Of a stretch of 64,000 bases of DNA, positions 32,690 through 44,877 are shown piece by piece. Origin of the DNA: Atrina japonica (Eukaryota; Mollusca; Bivalvia; Pterioida; Pinnidae); the NCBI GenBank assembly GCA_030159075.1, contig BROG01000077.1:255001-319000 (forward strand), given 5' to 3'. How positions within the stretch are numbered: position 1 is the first letter of the stretch; every line of letters starts with the position of its first letter. The notes beneath the pieces were generated by a model, which saw only the letters and a list, made by a program, of their open reading frames with translations, was not told the DNA's origin and ran no database searches. The position numbers were made by a program, and so were the translations under genes.

Positions 32690-32777
32690 ATCCCCACTTC
32701 TGTATCTTCCGGAAGTCCATGTTTGTCCAAAATCGGTCAGATTTGTATTCTGTGTCTTGGACATCCTGACAAGTATA
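32690..32777 (+). repeat. PLE family-1 tail, inverted partner
   Basis: 'CCGGAAGTCCATGTTTGTCC' through 'GTCTTGGACATCCTGAC' on the + strand; immediately followed by the same tail in the opposite orientation, giving a palindromic junction. Confidence 0.7.
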
Positions 32778-33290
32778 AGTCTTCAGGATGTCCAGAATAC
32801 AACATACAGATCGGGTCAATATTGTACAAAATTGGACCTCTAGAAATCCTGAAGTGGGATCAAGTGTCATAGAGGAGTAATCATCCCATGTTGAAACTTA
32901 CACCCACTGCAAGTTTACAGTCAAATTCAAATGAAATAAGTAAGGAATAAATCCTCGTCACAATTGGTACAGACGACCCAACAACCGCTAATGAACAAGT
33001 AACTCAACATTTCATTTAGTAAAACAGAGTAATTACAAAAAAGGACATTATGCCGACCGTAAAATTTGCGGAATGTTGACATTAAAAGCGATTCTCGATA
33101 TAGACAATGTGACAATAACTTGCATGTATCAGTAAGAAATTATATTAACTCTGTATATGAAATGTTCATATGTTGAACACACCCTGGCCAATCGGATCAT
33201 TTATGAAATATAAACACCTAATACAGGTGATTGCGGGATATTACTATTTGAATACGGAGAACTTACGATTTGAAAGCCGAAATCGCCCGA
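32778..33290 (-). mobile_element. PLE family-1 RT end and 3' tail
   Basis: From 'AAGTATAAGTCTTCAGGATG' on, the - strand gives the usual tail, the thumb region (counterpart of KLLTQGY / RKFYGR) and, at 33130-33290, the YGVYIS / NIPHLSS counterpart. Frames broken. Confidence 0.8.
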
Positions 33291-33729
33291 CAACATAAAA
33301 CTTGAGAATTTGATCAAGTATGATATCATTCTCAACTTGGTTTTGTAATGTAAAGATCAAGATGCTAAACAACACACCGCCTCTCGGTTATACACCTATG
33401 TGCCAAAGGAAATAAGCTGTGAGTCAATTTCTCATCTGGAAACCAATCTATAGTCATATATATCTATGTTTTGTAACAGCTACAATATTAGTAGGCATTT
33501 TGAGTCGATACGCAATCCCACTTTAGATTACCTCATAAGCTAAGATAATATCAAGTTTCATTCAAATATGATACCCCTAAATCAAGTCATTAAGACAGAC
33601 AAGGACAAACACTACAGTCCACTCCGGTTTAACAGGCAGGGGAATAATAATGCCAAGAATGATAAATCAATAAGAGTTATTGCCCTACACTTTAAAGTGT
33701 AGATATATCCAGTTTTTGTGACTTTTATC

Positions 33730-33955
33730 AGCTTGGCTCAGTCGGTAATGCGCTCGACTCTTGATTATGAGGTTGTAAGTTCGAGTCCAGTCCTTTGGAT
33801 GAGACAGTTAAAACCGAGGTCCCCTTCACTGGTCAATGGCTGTAAGTGTCGAGCATAGGCCAAACTTTGAAGCCCTTCACCGGCATTGGTGACGTTTCCA
33901 TATGAGTTAAAGATTCTTGAGTGGGACGTTAAACAACAATAAACAAACAAACTAA
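33730..33955 (+). mobile_element. tRNA-derived SINE, near full length
   Basis: Best tRNA-like head of the family: 'GCTTGGCTCAGTCGGTAATG', 'CGCTCGACTCTTGATTATGA', 'GGTTGTAAGTTCGAGTCCAG', then body and 3' domain 'AAAGATTCTTGAGTGGGACG', 'TTAAACAACAATAAACAAAC'. A short deletion removes part of the body. Confidence 0.9.
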
Positions 33956-33959
33956 TTAC

Positions 33960-34830
33960 CTCCCTTTGACGGCGCTGGTGTCGAGTAAATTAGTTCATAT
34001 AGCAAGATTCGCCAGGTTCCGTTTGAATACATTGATTCTCCAAAGGTCACTGTTCAAAGAATTGTAATGGCTCATTATATTATTCGGGTACTTTCGGAAA
34101 GTGTTACCTTATGAAACAGGTGTGATGCAGTGTTACGGTCTCTATTTCCCTCTCTTTTAGAGAAATGAACATGAGGTGAACTTTGGATTTTTCTACCCAT
34201 ATTCATCCTGATTCATTTTGTTGCCATCATTCCCTGTCATCATAATAAAATGTTATTTTGGACACTAGTTGTGTGAATTTTTTTGTATTTTGAGTATGTC
34301 GTAATGTTTTATTGATTAACGTATAATTTTACAAAGTTGCGCTTTTTGTTAAAATGCCGTATGCCTGGCTTATCACGGTGCACGAGATACATGAGAAATA
34401 GTTTGGGTTAAGTGATATTGTTTCTGTTCATTTTCAGGATTTATTTGTAGGAAGAATGAAATGAATAATTAATTTGGTTTATTTTTGTGGTCGTTTTATT
34501 TGGTAAAATGTGTGGCCAAAAAAAAACCGTGCTCAGGATTGTGGCCGGATTTTTCACTCATTGCTTAAGCCTGTGGGTAGGTAATTTAGACCTGTTAAGG
34601 TGTCTTTCATTTGTTGCGTTAATTTGTGCTGTCTCTTCGTATTTTTCTTATATATCAAAGTTACAACTACAATCAGCAATAGTGCTGTTCTATTGTATCT
34701 ACCTTCCTGTCTGTCTATCGGTCTTTCTTTCTATCTACCTATCCACCTAACAATCCATTTATCTATATCCATATAGGCCTATCCATCTACCTATTTACAC
34801 AATTATATACAAAATCTAGAAAATCTAAAG
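33960..34830. other. intergenic DNA, (TCTA)-rich end
   Basis: No gene recognised. The open frame at 34487-34750 ends in a CTATC/CATC microsatellite-like stretch and is not supported. Confidence 0.4.
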
Positions 34831-34834
34831 GAGA

Positions 34835-35050
34835 AATCAGGTGGCATGGAGGAGTAAGCATCCCCTGTTGACAAGTCCACCGCCATGAGTCCACAGTCAA
34901 TTTCAAATGAAATATGTTTGGAACAATTCCTCGTTATAATCGGTACAGATGACTCGAACAACCGCTACTGAACAGGTAATTCAAGTTTCATGTAATGAAA
35001 TAGAGCTATTGCAAACAAGCTTCTTATACCAACCGTACAAATTGTGGGTT
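34835..35050 (-). repeat. PLE family-1 3' tail fragment
   Basis: 'GGTGGCATGGAGGAGTAAGC', 'CCCTGTTGACAAGTCCACCG', 'AACAACCGCTACTGAACAGG' on the - strand element. Confidence 0.75.
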
Positions 35051-35260
35051 GACATCAAGAACGATTCTCTAAAAGAACTGTTGTATTCCATCCATCCTGA
35101 TTCACCACATACACAAGATGGATGTGGTCATATGGTCCAAATGAGTGCCTTAAGTGACATCAAGAACGATTCTCTAAAAGAACTGTTGTATTCCATCCAT
35201 CCTGATTCACCACATACACAAGATGGATGTGGTCATATGGTCCAAATGAGTGCTTAAGTC
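35051..35260. repeat. exact 105-bp tandem duplication
   Basis: 'GACATCAAGAACGATTCTCT' at 35051 recurs at 35156 and the two copies appear identical through 'CAAATGAGTGC' and 'TTAAGT'. The frame is open across both, but only because the unit is a multiple of three. Confidence 0.9.
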
Positions 35261-35580
35261 TATACTTCTTTTTGAATGAATAAATGACAACTGCTGGCGA
35301 TAATGATAAAAGCAAATAAATTTTAAGTCATGTATATGTTTATATACTCTTTAATGATTCAAATGGAAAAAATATCTCAGTTTCAAAACAAAAAGATGAA
35401 ATAAATATACAACAAATCATAGTAATACATAATATAACTTCATTACATAAGTCGTTTTAGTAATCATATAGAATCAGCCATTATCAAAGTATTAAAGTAT
35501 GTATTAAAACGATGATAAATGCCGCCTTGATTATGACATTTATGATACAAAAAAACGGTAAAAAATGGGAACATACAGTT

Positions 35581-35748
35581 AAGTGGAAGAAATTTTCTTT
35601 TTTGACCCTGGAGAAAACCACATGTCATTTTTTAATCTACAAATGGAATAAAATGTTCATCATTTAAGTGGAAGAAATTTTCTTTTTTGACCCTGGAGAA
35701 AACCACATGTCATTTTTTAATCTACAAATGGAATAAAATGTTCAGCAT
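35581..35748. repeat. near-exact 85-bp tandem duplication
   Basis: 'AAGTGGAAGAAATTTTCTTT' at 35581 recurs at 35666 with the same downstream 60 or so bases. Confidence 0.9.
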
Positions 35749-35904
35749 TTTTCTAAATTTAATCTTTTACCAAATATTTTAAATATGAATACTGAATGCA
35801 CATTTAAATAGTGTCCAAAACATTGAATGGTGAATACTTGGGAACATGATATAAGTGATTTTTTTTTTTAATTTGTAATAGCAGGGGAAATAAGGAATAA
35901 AAAC

Positions 35905-36060
35905 ATTACAAATATTATTACCAATACCAAAGTTATAGTTTTACAAAATAGACCAAAATAAATGCTCAAGACTATCGTTTCTTTCAATAAAACTTCATCA
36001 GCTGAGATTGAGATTGATCTAAATGGATATTTCTGAAAGAAAAAGTGTTACAACAAAGAG
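35905..36060 (-). repeat. PLE pseudo-LTR fragment with hammerhead
   Basis: 'ATTACCAATACCAAAGTTAT', hammerhead 35970-36001, then 'TTCTGAAAGAAAAAGTGTTA'. Confidence 0.75.
35970..36001 (-). ncRNA. hammerhead ribozyme motif, core intact
   Basis: - strand: CTGATGA, stem-loop II (weak: GTT against GAA), GAAAC, GATA, GTC. Stem III keeps A-U and C-G with loop GATA, so the palindrome is broken. Stem I good: CTCAG before the core pairs with TTGAG after the cleavage triplet (one G-U). Confidence 0.7.
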
Positions 36061-36069
36061 AATAAAATA

Positions 36070-39000
36070 GTAGGAAATGTTTCATTTCTGTTGATAACAT
36101 ATCATATATATTATTTTTGGCTATATTTAACATACATGAGAATGAACAAATTGAAAACTAGAATATAAATATAGTGTTGTAAGTATAGACTAATCATAAA
36201 TAGATCTTTAAACATATTTTCGATTAATTCTTTAATGTAAGTATTTTGTGGGGAGAGACAGTCAATGTCCCTTTAAGTCCGAATAATGTTCACCTCATGA
36301 GGTAATTACCAAAAAAGATACCCTAACTTTGTGAGAAAATAAAATTTTGAGCCCAATACCTGTACATGGAAACACCTGGAAGATAGCATTGAACTCAAAA
36401 ACCAGTATAGATTCTATTATAACTAGAATTAAATCGTGAAAAAAAGAAAATCAATTCCTCTGAAACGTAAATAAAATACACATATTGCAGACTTAAATTC
36501 TGGACAAGAATATCAAACATTTGTTTACATTATTTGAATTTATATTACATAAATGATTTAATATTCATTGCATCAATATAACTAAGCTAGCCATCTAGAT
36601 ATTGCACATTAACCTTTAGCACCTTTGTCCACCCTACCAAAGACCGACAACGTGGAGATAAAGATAGATAAAAAGGGGAGTGATAAAAAATATGTTTACA
36701 TAATACCTTTTGACTCGTTGAACAAAATAAAGGATGCATTTTCATTAAATAGACATAACATTTCTGTGCAGGTGGTAGTGTAAAATGTTACCACGAGAAA
36801 ATAAATTGTTAATGATTTGCAATGCGGGGATGGGGGTGACAATATCAACCACCACCCTCTCAGGAATGTCCTATTTATCATAGTATACCGGTTCACTATG
36901 TTTAATATGCCATTCTCTGTATGATTGATAGATATAAACATATGCACTGATATCATTTCAATTTGATCACACACATCTCAGTCCACATTCAAACTTTCGG
37001 GTGATCTGAAAAAGGCAGATCAAACTTTAAAAAATAAACCATACATGCATTCATTTCAACACATGTGTTAAGTTGGATTAATATCATCCTGCTAGGTAAT
37101 ATCAAGTCACATCAACATACAAAAAGCCTTTTGACCTAGAATATCGCAAGAAACTATGAAGAGGTATAATATTATCATTTGTTTCACAACTTTTGAAATT
37201 TACATCTTGATTTGTTCATCTGAAATAAAAAACCCTGAATTACATATTATAACTTGTTCCAACAAAAGAAACGACTTTAACATTAATCTTCAACAACAAA
37301 TGCAAATATTTCATTTTACATTTTTATAAATATAATATTCCAGAAAGGGTGGTTATGGAAATTGTCACTTTGAGATAACGTTCTATCAACTGATACAAAG
37401 CATTTTTGACACATTACAATATTTTCATGCTATACCACTTTCATATATTTTATCACAATAACAGTAACATACAACTGCTTTATGTTATATCTAAATATAT
37501 TGAAACATTACAATTGTAATAGGATACATGTATTGTTTATGTGAAAATTTTCACCCTTATATTATTTTGGCACTTTTGTGACTAACTAAACAACATTCAA
37601 CCCGTCTTAAATTTGCCCTAAATTACCATATAGTCTCATGGACATCGTATATCTCCATGCTCCAGTTACTTAGCTTGACCATTTAGCTTTCATTTTAAAT
37701 TCATCCTCTCAGAGTTAGGACAAAATGGCAAAAATTAAACAGGTGTGAAAATTCCCTGGTTTACTGTGTATTTTTTATCGGATCTATCATATATTTCTTA
37801 TATTTTACACCTTACCATGTTCAACGGTAACGGTAAAACTTAAAATCACAGAGCACAACTGTCTTATGCACAGAGAAAATTGTATCCAATCAAACTAGAA
37901 GTCACTTTAAGATATGCAAATCTGTTTATGTGAAATATACATGTTTGTACTATAAATACACTAAAACTAAAACATTGCTTATCTAATAGATATGTTTATA
38001 ACTCAGAGCCTGTGTTACAATGCTGTGTGATCTGTGTGACTTGAGCGTATTCTCAAAAGATGAATATTTGAACAAAAAACACCATATGTTTCCTTACGAT
38101 AACTGCTTAAAGGGGCATTACCTGTGTTTACCAAAAATCATCCATTTTGTTTCTACTTTTACAACCTGTACTTGATGTGTAATAATATATAACAGCTATA
38201 CACAGACATAAGAAATCTTATCTTCCTATATGTAATGAATTTAAATCTTATTTAAGCAAACTCTTTTTATTATAATGGTTTGATTATTCTGAAGTAAGCC
38301 ACTCATTTTTCTTAGGACTATTTACATAATTTAAGTGGTTAATTATTCTTTTATTGAATAATTTAAATTTGCTAATTTCTTTATAGCACTAAACTCATTT
38401 ATTCTGCAAGTGTAGTTAAATATCATTCCTATATATCCTCTACCCTTTGCAGTTGATTTAAAGGTTAATGGAATCATACATATATATAATATAATATTCG
38501 TATATATTTTGTGAAAATAAGGACAGGTCCAGTGTGGCGTAATCACTTGCAATCGAAAAACTGCCTAACCTTAGTTTAGTTATTTTCACAAAATATATAG
38601 GAATTTGAGAATTTTTATGCCTGTGTATTTCCCTTTTTATTATTGTATATAAAAAAATTGAAAAAATACAGCTGATATACTTAAAGTTTTTTCTCAATGA
38701 ATATATCGAACCTTTTGAATCTTTACTTGTAAAGTGATATTTCAACTGACGTTGAGCGAGTATGTTCAGTCACTAACAATAAAGTAATTTTGGATGCTGA
38801 GTGAGTCTACAAAGTGATTCCATGTAAAGTAATTACCCCATTTGAAACAGAGTATGGAGAGTTATTAATCTTATTTGTTATTAAGTCAGTTTGCTGCCAT
38901 TACATTTAAATGTAATTAGAATATTGGATGAGGCAATAATTGTCATATAATTTTGTACTTTGGTGTTAAGTCACTTCTAATTTCTAAATCGTATTAGTTA

Positions 39001-39170
39001 GTACTGCATAATACCTGTTAAATACTTCAAATGCTTTTATTATACTCATGTGTTCCGAGTTTCTGTCATTTTCACCATATTTTGTTCTGTACTTTTCTCA
39101 GCTGATTTTAAGTAACAACCAACCAGCTGGGACACGTTGGTTTCTTCAGCATTCTCCTGTTTCCTCCCAC
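36070..39170. other. AT-rich DNA, no gene recognised
   Basis: About 3.1 kb without recognisable coding or repeat content. It is downstream (3') of the transporter gene on the - strand, so part could be a long 3' UTR; no decisive poly(A) site could be chosen. Confidence 0.4.
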
Positions 39171-39177
39171 AGTAAGG

Positions 39178-39285
39178 ACCCCATCAAACCACCATCAGAG
39201 CCAACAAGATACAATAATATATAAATTCTTACCCCATCAAATCAACATCAGAGCCAAACAAGATACAATAATATATAAATTCTAT
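39178..39285. repeat. 52-bp tandem duplication
   Basis: 'ACCCCATCAAACCACCATCAG' unit repeated once as 'ACCCCATCAAATCAACATCAG', each followed by 'GATACAATAATATATAAATT'. Confidence 0.85.
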
Positions 39286-39529
39286 ATTTACTATCTGTGT
39301 AGTAATTATGACAATGTTGAGTCTCTTTCCACTGCTATATAGTCAGTAGGTGAGGACTCACTAATAATATCTCGTATCATTGAGTATTGAGTCAGGTATT
39401 ATTCCCAGCTATTGTCACAGTATTTATCTAAGTTAACATTTAACCTACCGAGTTTTTAGTTACCACTTTTATACAATATTTATCATGTTCATGGAGGTGG
39501 GTGTTGAGTATGTCAATAATATTAGAAAG

Positions 39530-39965
39530 TTACTGTCAGAGAGTTGTTAGTTATGTACATTAGTCTAAGTGAGTTGTCAGTGACTTCTTGTGTTGGAGAG
39601 TTTTCAGGGACTTCCTGTGTTGGTGAGCTATCAGTGAGCTTCAGTGAGTTGTTAGTCATTTCCTCTGTCAGTGAATTGTCAGTCATCTCTGTGTAAGTGA
39701 GTTGACAGAGACTTTCTGTGTCATTGGTTTGCCAGTGATTCATATGTTGGTGAGCTGTCAGTGAGTTGTTAGTGAATATGTGTATTGTTGGGTTGTCAGT
39801 GAGTTGTCAGTCATTTCCTGTGTCTCCAAGTTGTCAGTGACTTCCTGTGTAAGTGATTTGTCAGTGACTTTCTGAGTTGTCAGTCATTTCCTGTCAGAAT
39901 GGAATTGTCAGCGACTAGTCAGTAATTTCTTGTGTTAGTGAGATGTAAGTTACCTCCTGTGTCAG
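39530..39965. repeat. irregular minisatellite, 'GAGTTGTCAGTGACTTCCTGTGT' unit
   Basis: Some 15 diverged units of about 24-30 bp, each around GTCAGTGA and TTCCTGTGT. The open frame on the - strand (39522-39743, NSLTQEVTD-like repeats) is a by-product. Confidence 0.85.
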
Positions 39966-40290
39966 TATACACATAATACCAAAGTTATAGTTTGGTAAAA
40001 AAAAAAAAAGAGGGGGCCAGAACATATATATGCTCACAACGATCGTTTCTGACAATTACACTTCATCAGTTGAACTTGAATTTAAACAGATATAGAGTTC
40101 CAAAACAAAACGTGGTATCATACAAGGCCAAAAAATAACCTACCTATATTACTAAATTGTCTAAGAGAAACCACAGTAAAAAATATATGAGTATCTCAGT
40201 TTTTGAGTTCAGAATTTAAATGATGCTTTCTATTCAAAATATTACTTAAGATTATCAGCTGGTACCAAAATACCAGGTACTGGGTTTGAG
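39965..40290 (-). repeat. PLE pseudo-LTR copy with hammerhead
   Basis: 'ATACCAAAGTTATAGTTTGG', hammerhead 40038-40069, 'ACGTGGTATCATACAAGGCC'; after an unrelated 50 bp, the block 'ATCAGCTGGTACCAAAATAC' follows at 40254. Confidence 0.75.
40038..40069 (-). ncRNA. hammerhead ribozyme motif, GUU cleavage triplet
   Basis: - strand: CTGATGA, stem-loop II, GAAAC, GATC, GTT. H17 is U rather than C, allowed by the NUH rule. Stem II weak (one G-C pair clear). Stem I four pairs (TTCA against TGAG, with one G-U). Confidence 0.65.
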
Positions 40291-40294
40291 TATT

Positions 40295-41180
40295 TACAAT
40301 TAGCTTATCTAACTGTATGTCGTGGTGAACATTGGATGTTATTCTAACTATCATTATGTACTGATACAATTATGGAACTCTCGATGCAAAATGAAATTTA
40401 CAAATGAATGTTTGGAATCTGAGGACAAAACTACTGTTTACAAATAATGATCACAAAAAAATAAAAACTAAATAAACAAATAAAAAGTTTGTGTACAGAC
40501 CCTACTGGGTCATCTTAGCTCCAAATGTAAAAAATGAACATGAATTCTCTAGTGATATTTACATACATTCTATTGAGTAACATCTGGTGCCATTTCCTTT
40601 CAAAATTATGTCACATCTAAATAGTGACCTATATAGAATAACAAAACTACACAATCTATATTTTAGTAAAAAAAATTTACAATATGCATGTATTATATAA
40701 TGCAAACCTTATAACTTTATGTACAAGACTAAACGCTATAAAATATGTGAATATATATAATAAAACAATGCCATTTAAAGAAAGACACTTTGAACATGAG
40801 TAACTATCACAGATAATGAAACAAATTCTTCTGTATGAATCATCACAAATACAGTAACATGTATTTTCAATAAAATATCAAAATTCACAAATTATCTATG
40901 ATTTCCTTGGTTACAAAGAGAGAAAATATTCTTATCACTTTGCAATGACCTGAACATTTATCAGCCACGCCCACTGACGTATCAGTCTAAAGATGGCAAA
41001 TGCCATGAACGATACAATTATTGTGCGTTAGATTTGCTTGTGTGTTCAAGTTATCAAAAAACAAAATAATAATATGAACAGCTGTTATCATATTTAACAC
41101 CTTGTTCTTGAATTTCTTAATATTTTATTACCAGTTAAAATCTTATTCTGAACTTGACAAATACCTAAAATTTTATTGTG
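40295..41180. other. AT-rich DNA
   Basis: No gene or repeat recognised. Confidence 0.4.
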
Positions 41181-41184
41181 ATAT

Positions 41185-41425
41185 TGTCTGATTCACATAT
41201 GATGGCCGGGTGAAGTAAGCTTTTGATTATCATACAGATGATTCTACTCACTTTTTAGTTATTACAAGCTGTGTGGGAAAAAAAAAACGTTTTATGTATG
41301 GTCTCAGACAAGTAGAACAATTACTCTATAAGTTTTATTACCTAAAATTGAAACTCCCCCAGGTCAGGGTTCATAGGCCTCCACCACTCCAGGTTATTTG
41401 GATTTTACTACTTTCATTAATTCAA
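41185..41425 (+). repeat. dispersed repeat 'CTGATTCACATATGATGGC', copy 1
   Basis: Blocks shared with 43160-43445 and 60930-61180: 'GTCTGATTCACAT', 'TTTTGATTATCATAC(A/G)GATGA', 'CAGGTCA(A/G)GGTTCA', 'CTCCA(C/G)C...CAG'. Non-coding. Confidence 0.75.
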
Positions 41426-41455
41426 CATCTATGTCATTTATGTATGACAGCCCAG

Positions 41456-41560
41456 GACCCGGTTGCACAACACATTATTAAATTTAACATACAGTTAGCC
41501 CATTGGTTTAAGATTGGTTAACTTCACGTTAAATTTAACAACTTGTTGTGCAACTGGGTC
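41456..41560. mobile_element. 105-bp MITE, TIR 'GACCCGGTTGCACAACA'
   Basis: Left 33 bp 'GACCCGGTTGCACAACACAT'..'TTAAC' and right end 'GTTAAATTTAACAACTTG'..'GGGTC' are reverse complements with about four mismatches. Nearly the whole element folds back. Confidence 0.85.
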
Positions 41561-42364
41561 TAAGACATTACTAAAGTGCTTTAAGCTAACATGTTCTGTT
41601 TACATCAAAATGTATTAACTATTTATAAATACATATCAGATAATAAAAATAATGTGTAAAACTTTTGCTAAAACTAGTTTAACACAGGACAATGATACTG
41701 TACATGCTGAAAGACATTCATTTCAAATTTTGCAAGTTTTTAACAAATATCATAGTTTGGCTACAACTCATTAGGTCTGGTATGAAATTACATGTATGTA
41801 TATAAAACGTTTCAGAAACTTGGACCCAGACACACACTTACATATACATAAACACAGACGGTAGGGTCACACATAGAAGTATAAATGTCACAGCTATACC
41901 ACTTTATGACACTAAATCTATAGGGACATATGCTGTCATTTTTTTCAATTTTTCCCCCTTTAATTTACTACCTTACTATTTGTATATGAATACCACACTG
42001 GACCTGGCCTTATTTTTACAAACTATATACAAATAAAAGATTTGTTATGCCCCTATATACCTCTTATTTATTATTGCACATCAAGTTCAAGGACGGTAGT
42101 AAAAGAAGAAAAAAATCGAAAAAAAATTTTTTTTTGGTAAGTACAACAAATCCCCCTTTAAAGGTGCAAGGAGATGACAAAGATCTATACTGGGCAAAGG
42201 CACTTTGTGAATTCATTGAAATACATAAAAATAATACACACAAAATGATAGATTAAAGGGTATTTTAAATTAGTTTAAATGTTATCATTTTAAGTTTAAT
42301 AATTATGTGCAAATGATCAAGTAATGTTCTATCGTAAACTAAACTTTTGACCCAAAGAGATTTA

Positions 42365-42580
42365 TCTCTGAAAGAGCACATGCCATCCTTCGGATTAGAC
42401 AGTGAAAACCGAGGTCCCATTTCACAATAGGTGTCGCCACATTAAAGAACCTTCACTGCTCTATGGCCGTATGTGCCAAATACAGGCTAAAATTTGAAGC
42501 TCTTCACTGGCATTTGGTGACGTCTCCATATGAGTGAAAGATTCTTGAATGGACCATTAAACAACAATAAACAACAACGA
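42365..42580 (+). mobile_element. SINE, 5'-truncated
   Basis: Lacks the tRNA head; body from 'CCATCCTTCGGATTAGACAG' to 'GAAAGATTCTTGAATGGACC' and 'ATTAAACAACAATAAACAAC'. Confidence 0.85.
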
Positions 42581-43159
42581 AAGACATGTACAGGAACAAT
42601 AAATTAAGTGAAATAATTCACATATTATTTCACGTCTATAACTAAGAAATATAAATCTACATCTTACATCTATATATTAAGTGTGTGGCTTTTTTTTTAT
42701 CATATGCCAGAATATACCATTATGCCTTCGGAATCAAGAGGTCACTCTGGCTGAAGAAATCTTGGTGCCATAAAATTGCAGATTACCAGATTTTGTCACC
42801 AATTTCTTAAGACTTGGTTTGAAGATATAGTTTAGCCCTGAAGGGGGATGCAAAGTGACTCTGAACCCAAAAAATATTTTTGGCATATGACATACAAAGC
42901 CACACTCTATCATTATTATGCTGACAGTATGATCTATTCTTATGATATAAATCAGATTGTTGTCAATTGCGAAGGACACACCCATTTACAGCATATAAGT
43001 GTGGCAGATAATATACATCCAAATATTGCAGTTATGGTGAAAATGAAGTTGAAGATATGCAAAAACATAACAAATGCAAATATGTAGAGGTAGGCTATTC
43101 TAACAGAAGTTAAAAGTTAACTTTGAGGCCCTAATTAAACTACCCAAAAACTATTCCTC

Positions 43160-43445
43160 ACATATTGTCTGATTCACATAAGGTGGCTGGGTGGAGTAAA
43201 CTTTTGATTATCATACGGATGACTCTACTCACTTTTCAGCTTTGACAAGCTGGCGTGAAAAACATTGTATTCCTCACTGGATACTCGTATTGATAGTGAT
43301 AAGTAGGAACGATTACTCTAGTCACTGTAATTTTAATGTTATGCTTTCTTACGTAAAATTTAAATTCCTTCAGGTCAAGAAAGGGTTCACAAGACTCCAC
43401 CCCGCCAGTTTATATGGATTCTACTATACAACACATCAACTGTGA
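43160..43445 (+). repeat. dispersed repeat 'CTGATTCACATATGATGGC', copy 2
   Basis: Parallel to 41185-41425, longer: includes 'GGATACTCGTATTGATAGTG' and 'TTTATATGGATTCTACTATA'. Confidence 0.75.
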
Positions 43446-43765
43446 CTAACAATTTCTGTTAACCTCAGGAAATTAGACTAGTTTAGTTACACATTGACTA
43501 ATCAGGAAAACAAAGACTTTTCAAAGGACATATATTTCATTATTTAAAAACATGTCTCAGTATGAGAAATAAATCTTCGATGTATTTCAAAATATTTCTG
43601 GTAATAACAGTGTTACTGGAAATGATAAGAGTGACTTGGACCAAAAAATTAGGGGAATTGTTTGACAATCTATATGTAAAATTTTTTTTAAAACGACTGT
43701 TATTTCTTTGGCACATATATGCGTAATATTTTAGGATCTTTAATGTGACTGGTGTAATATACATA

Positions 43766-43990
43766 GGTGTGTGTGTGTGTGTATGTGCCCACATTGATAT
43801 GTGTTTTTATGTGTGCCTGACTGTCTGTGTGTGTGTGTGTGTGTATGTTTCTTCATGCATGTATGTGTAAGTATCTGCATGCATGTGTGTGTGTTTCTGT
43901 GTGTGCCTGCCTCTCTGTATGTGTGTGTACCTACATGTATGTGTGTATATTTAAGTGTGTGCATGCATACGTCAGTGTGTTAACATATAT
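43766..43990. repeat. (GT)-rich microsatellite block
   Basis: GTGTGT runs broken by CATGCATG, CCTG and TATG; the CVCVCV / HTHTHT open frames on either strand are artefacts of it. Confidence 0.95.
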
Positions 43991-44728
43991 TCCCATCAAT
44001 GAAATATAGAATTCAAATTTTGGCATCATTTTACATTTGAGGATTAATGGTCTGAGCACAATAGCACTCGAATTTTTCTTCCGTTATATTAAACTAGTGA
44101 CAACCATATAACTAAGCTTTGTTCATTAAACTTGTTTGTTTGAAAGTTCTTTTACAATATGGATAACAATGTACCCGGGTAGAGACCACTAACATCCTGA
44201 AAAAATCAGCTTAAGTTTCAGCGGAACTCCATCTTACGCTGACTAGAGCGAGGTATGAGACTTCATGGTATAAAGCCAAATGTTCCTGACCACTTGGTCA
44301 TGTTGGTTAATTAAATAAATGTTAAATAATGATGATAATAATAATAAAAAATGATAAATAATGATAATAATAATAAAATAAAGAAGAAAAATCTGATAGG
44401 AGAGTATGAATTACAATACCACCCTTCACTTACACCTTCTAACACTACAAAGCAGAATAGACTGGTCTAAGACCATATAAAAATCCATACCAAACAGATA
44501 CTTAGGGGTGAGAGAGAGTAAAGCAAGTTATTTCTAGAAATGAAACATTATCAACGCATCATTTTACACTTAAAAGTAAATTCTGGCATACAGGCCCAAT
44601 ATAATGAAAGACCGAAAGTCCTAAGAGATAATTTTCAAAGTCAACTTCTTTCTGATAGATAGAAGGCTTCACATGAAATGTTTCCCTCTTGATCTCATAT
44701 CATTTTCACTTCAGGATATAACTTGAGT

Positions 44729-44877
44729 TCAAACTCTTTTGTGAGATAGCAGCGGTTCCTGTTCATTTGAGTCATCATACTGTCCCGAGCCTTGGTCATG
44801 TGATATATTTCCATTTCGGATCACAGGATTTGAAGGTGTATCCCTCCCACTTCCTAAGACGCTGCGAAGTTGCTTCA
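44729..44877 (-). CDS. MFSD12: transporter last exon: cytosolic tail and stop
   Basis: Acceptor TTTTTTTCCAG|TG. Encodes [20 protein letters not shown] through [13 protein letters not shown] and TGA (44731-44729). Serine/glycine-rich, acidic, with the EQEPLL dileucine motif eight residues or so from the end. The 3' UTR runs left from 44728; poly(A) site not identified. Confidence 0.8.

Noticed and set aside
33730..33790. tRNA gene (A and B box, good anticodon arm)
   Set aside because: Continues into the shared SINE body and tail, so it is a SINE head, not a tRNA gene. The same holds for 18252, 22980-23045 (- strand) and 55672.
35051..35257. Two-repeat protein 'DIKNDSLKELLYSIHPDSPH'
   Set aside because: Exact 105-bp DNA duplication (multiple of three) keeps the frame open; a single copy gives only an ordinary short ORF.
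39522..39743. Ser/Thr-rich repeat protein on the - strand
   Set aside because: Shadow of an irregular minisatellite whose unit length is not a constant multiple of three.
42734..43087. Overlapping open frames on both strands near 42.9 kb
   Set aside because: Short, mutually antisense, no recognisable domain, signal or splice context.
43160..43445. Possible exon of an unknown gene
   Set aside because: Three diverged copies in the window show it is a dispersed repeat without a conserved frame.
43740..44009. Overlapping CVCVCV and HTHTHT open frames
   Set aside because: Produced by the GT/CA-rich microsatellite; overlapping on both strands, no family resemblance.
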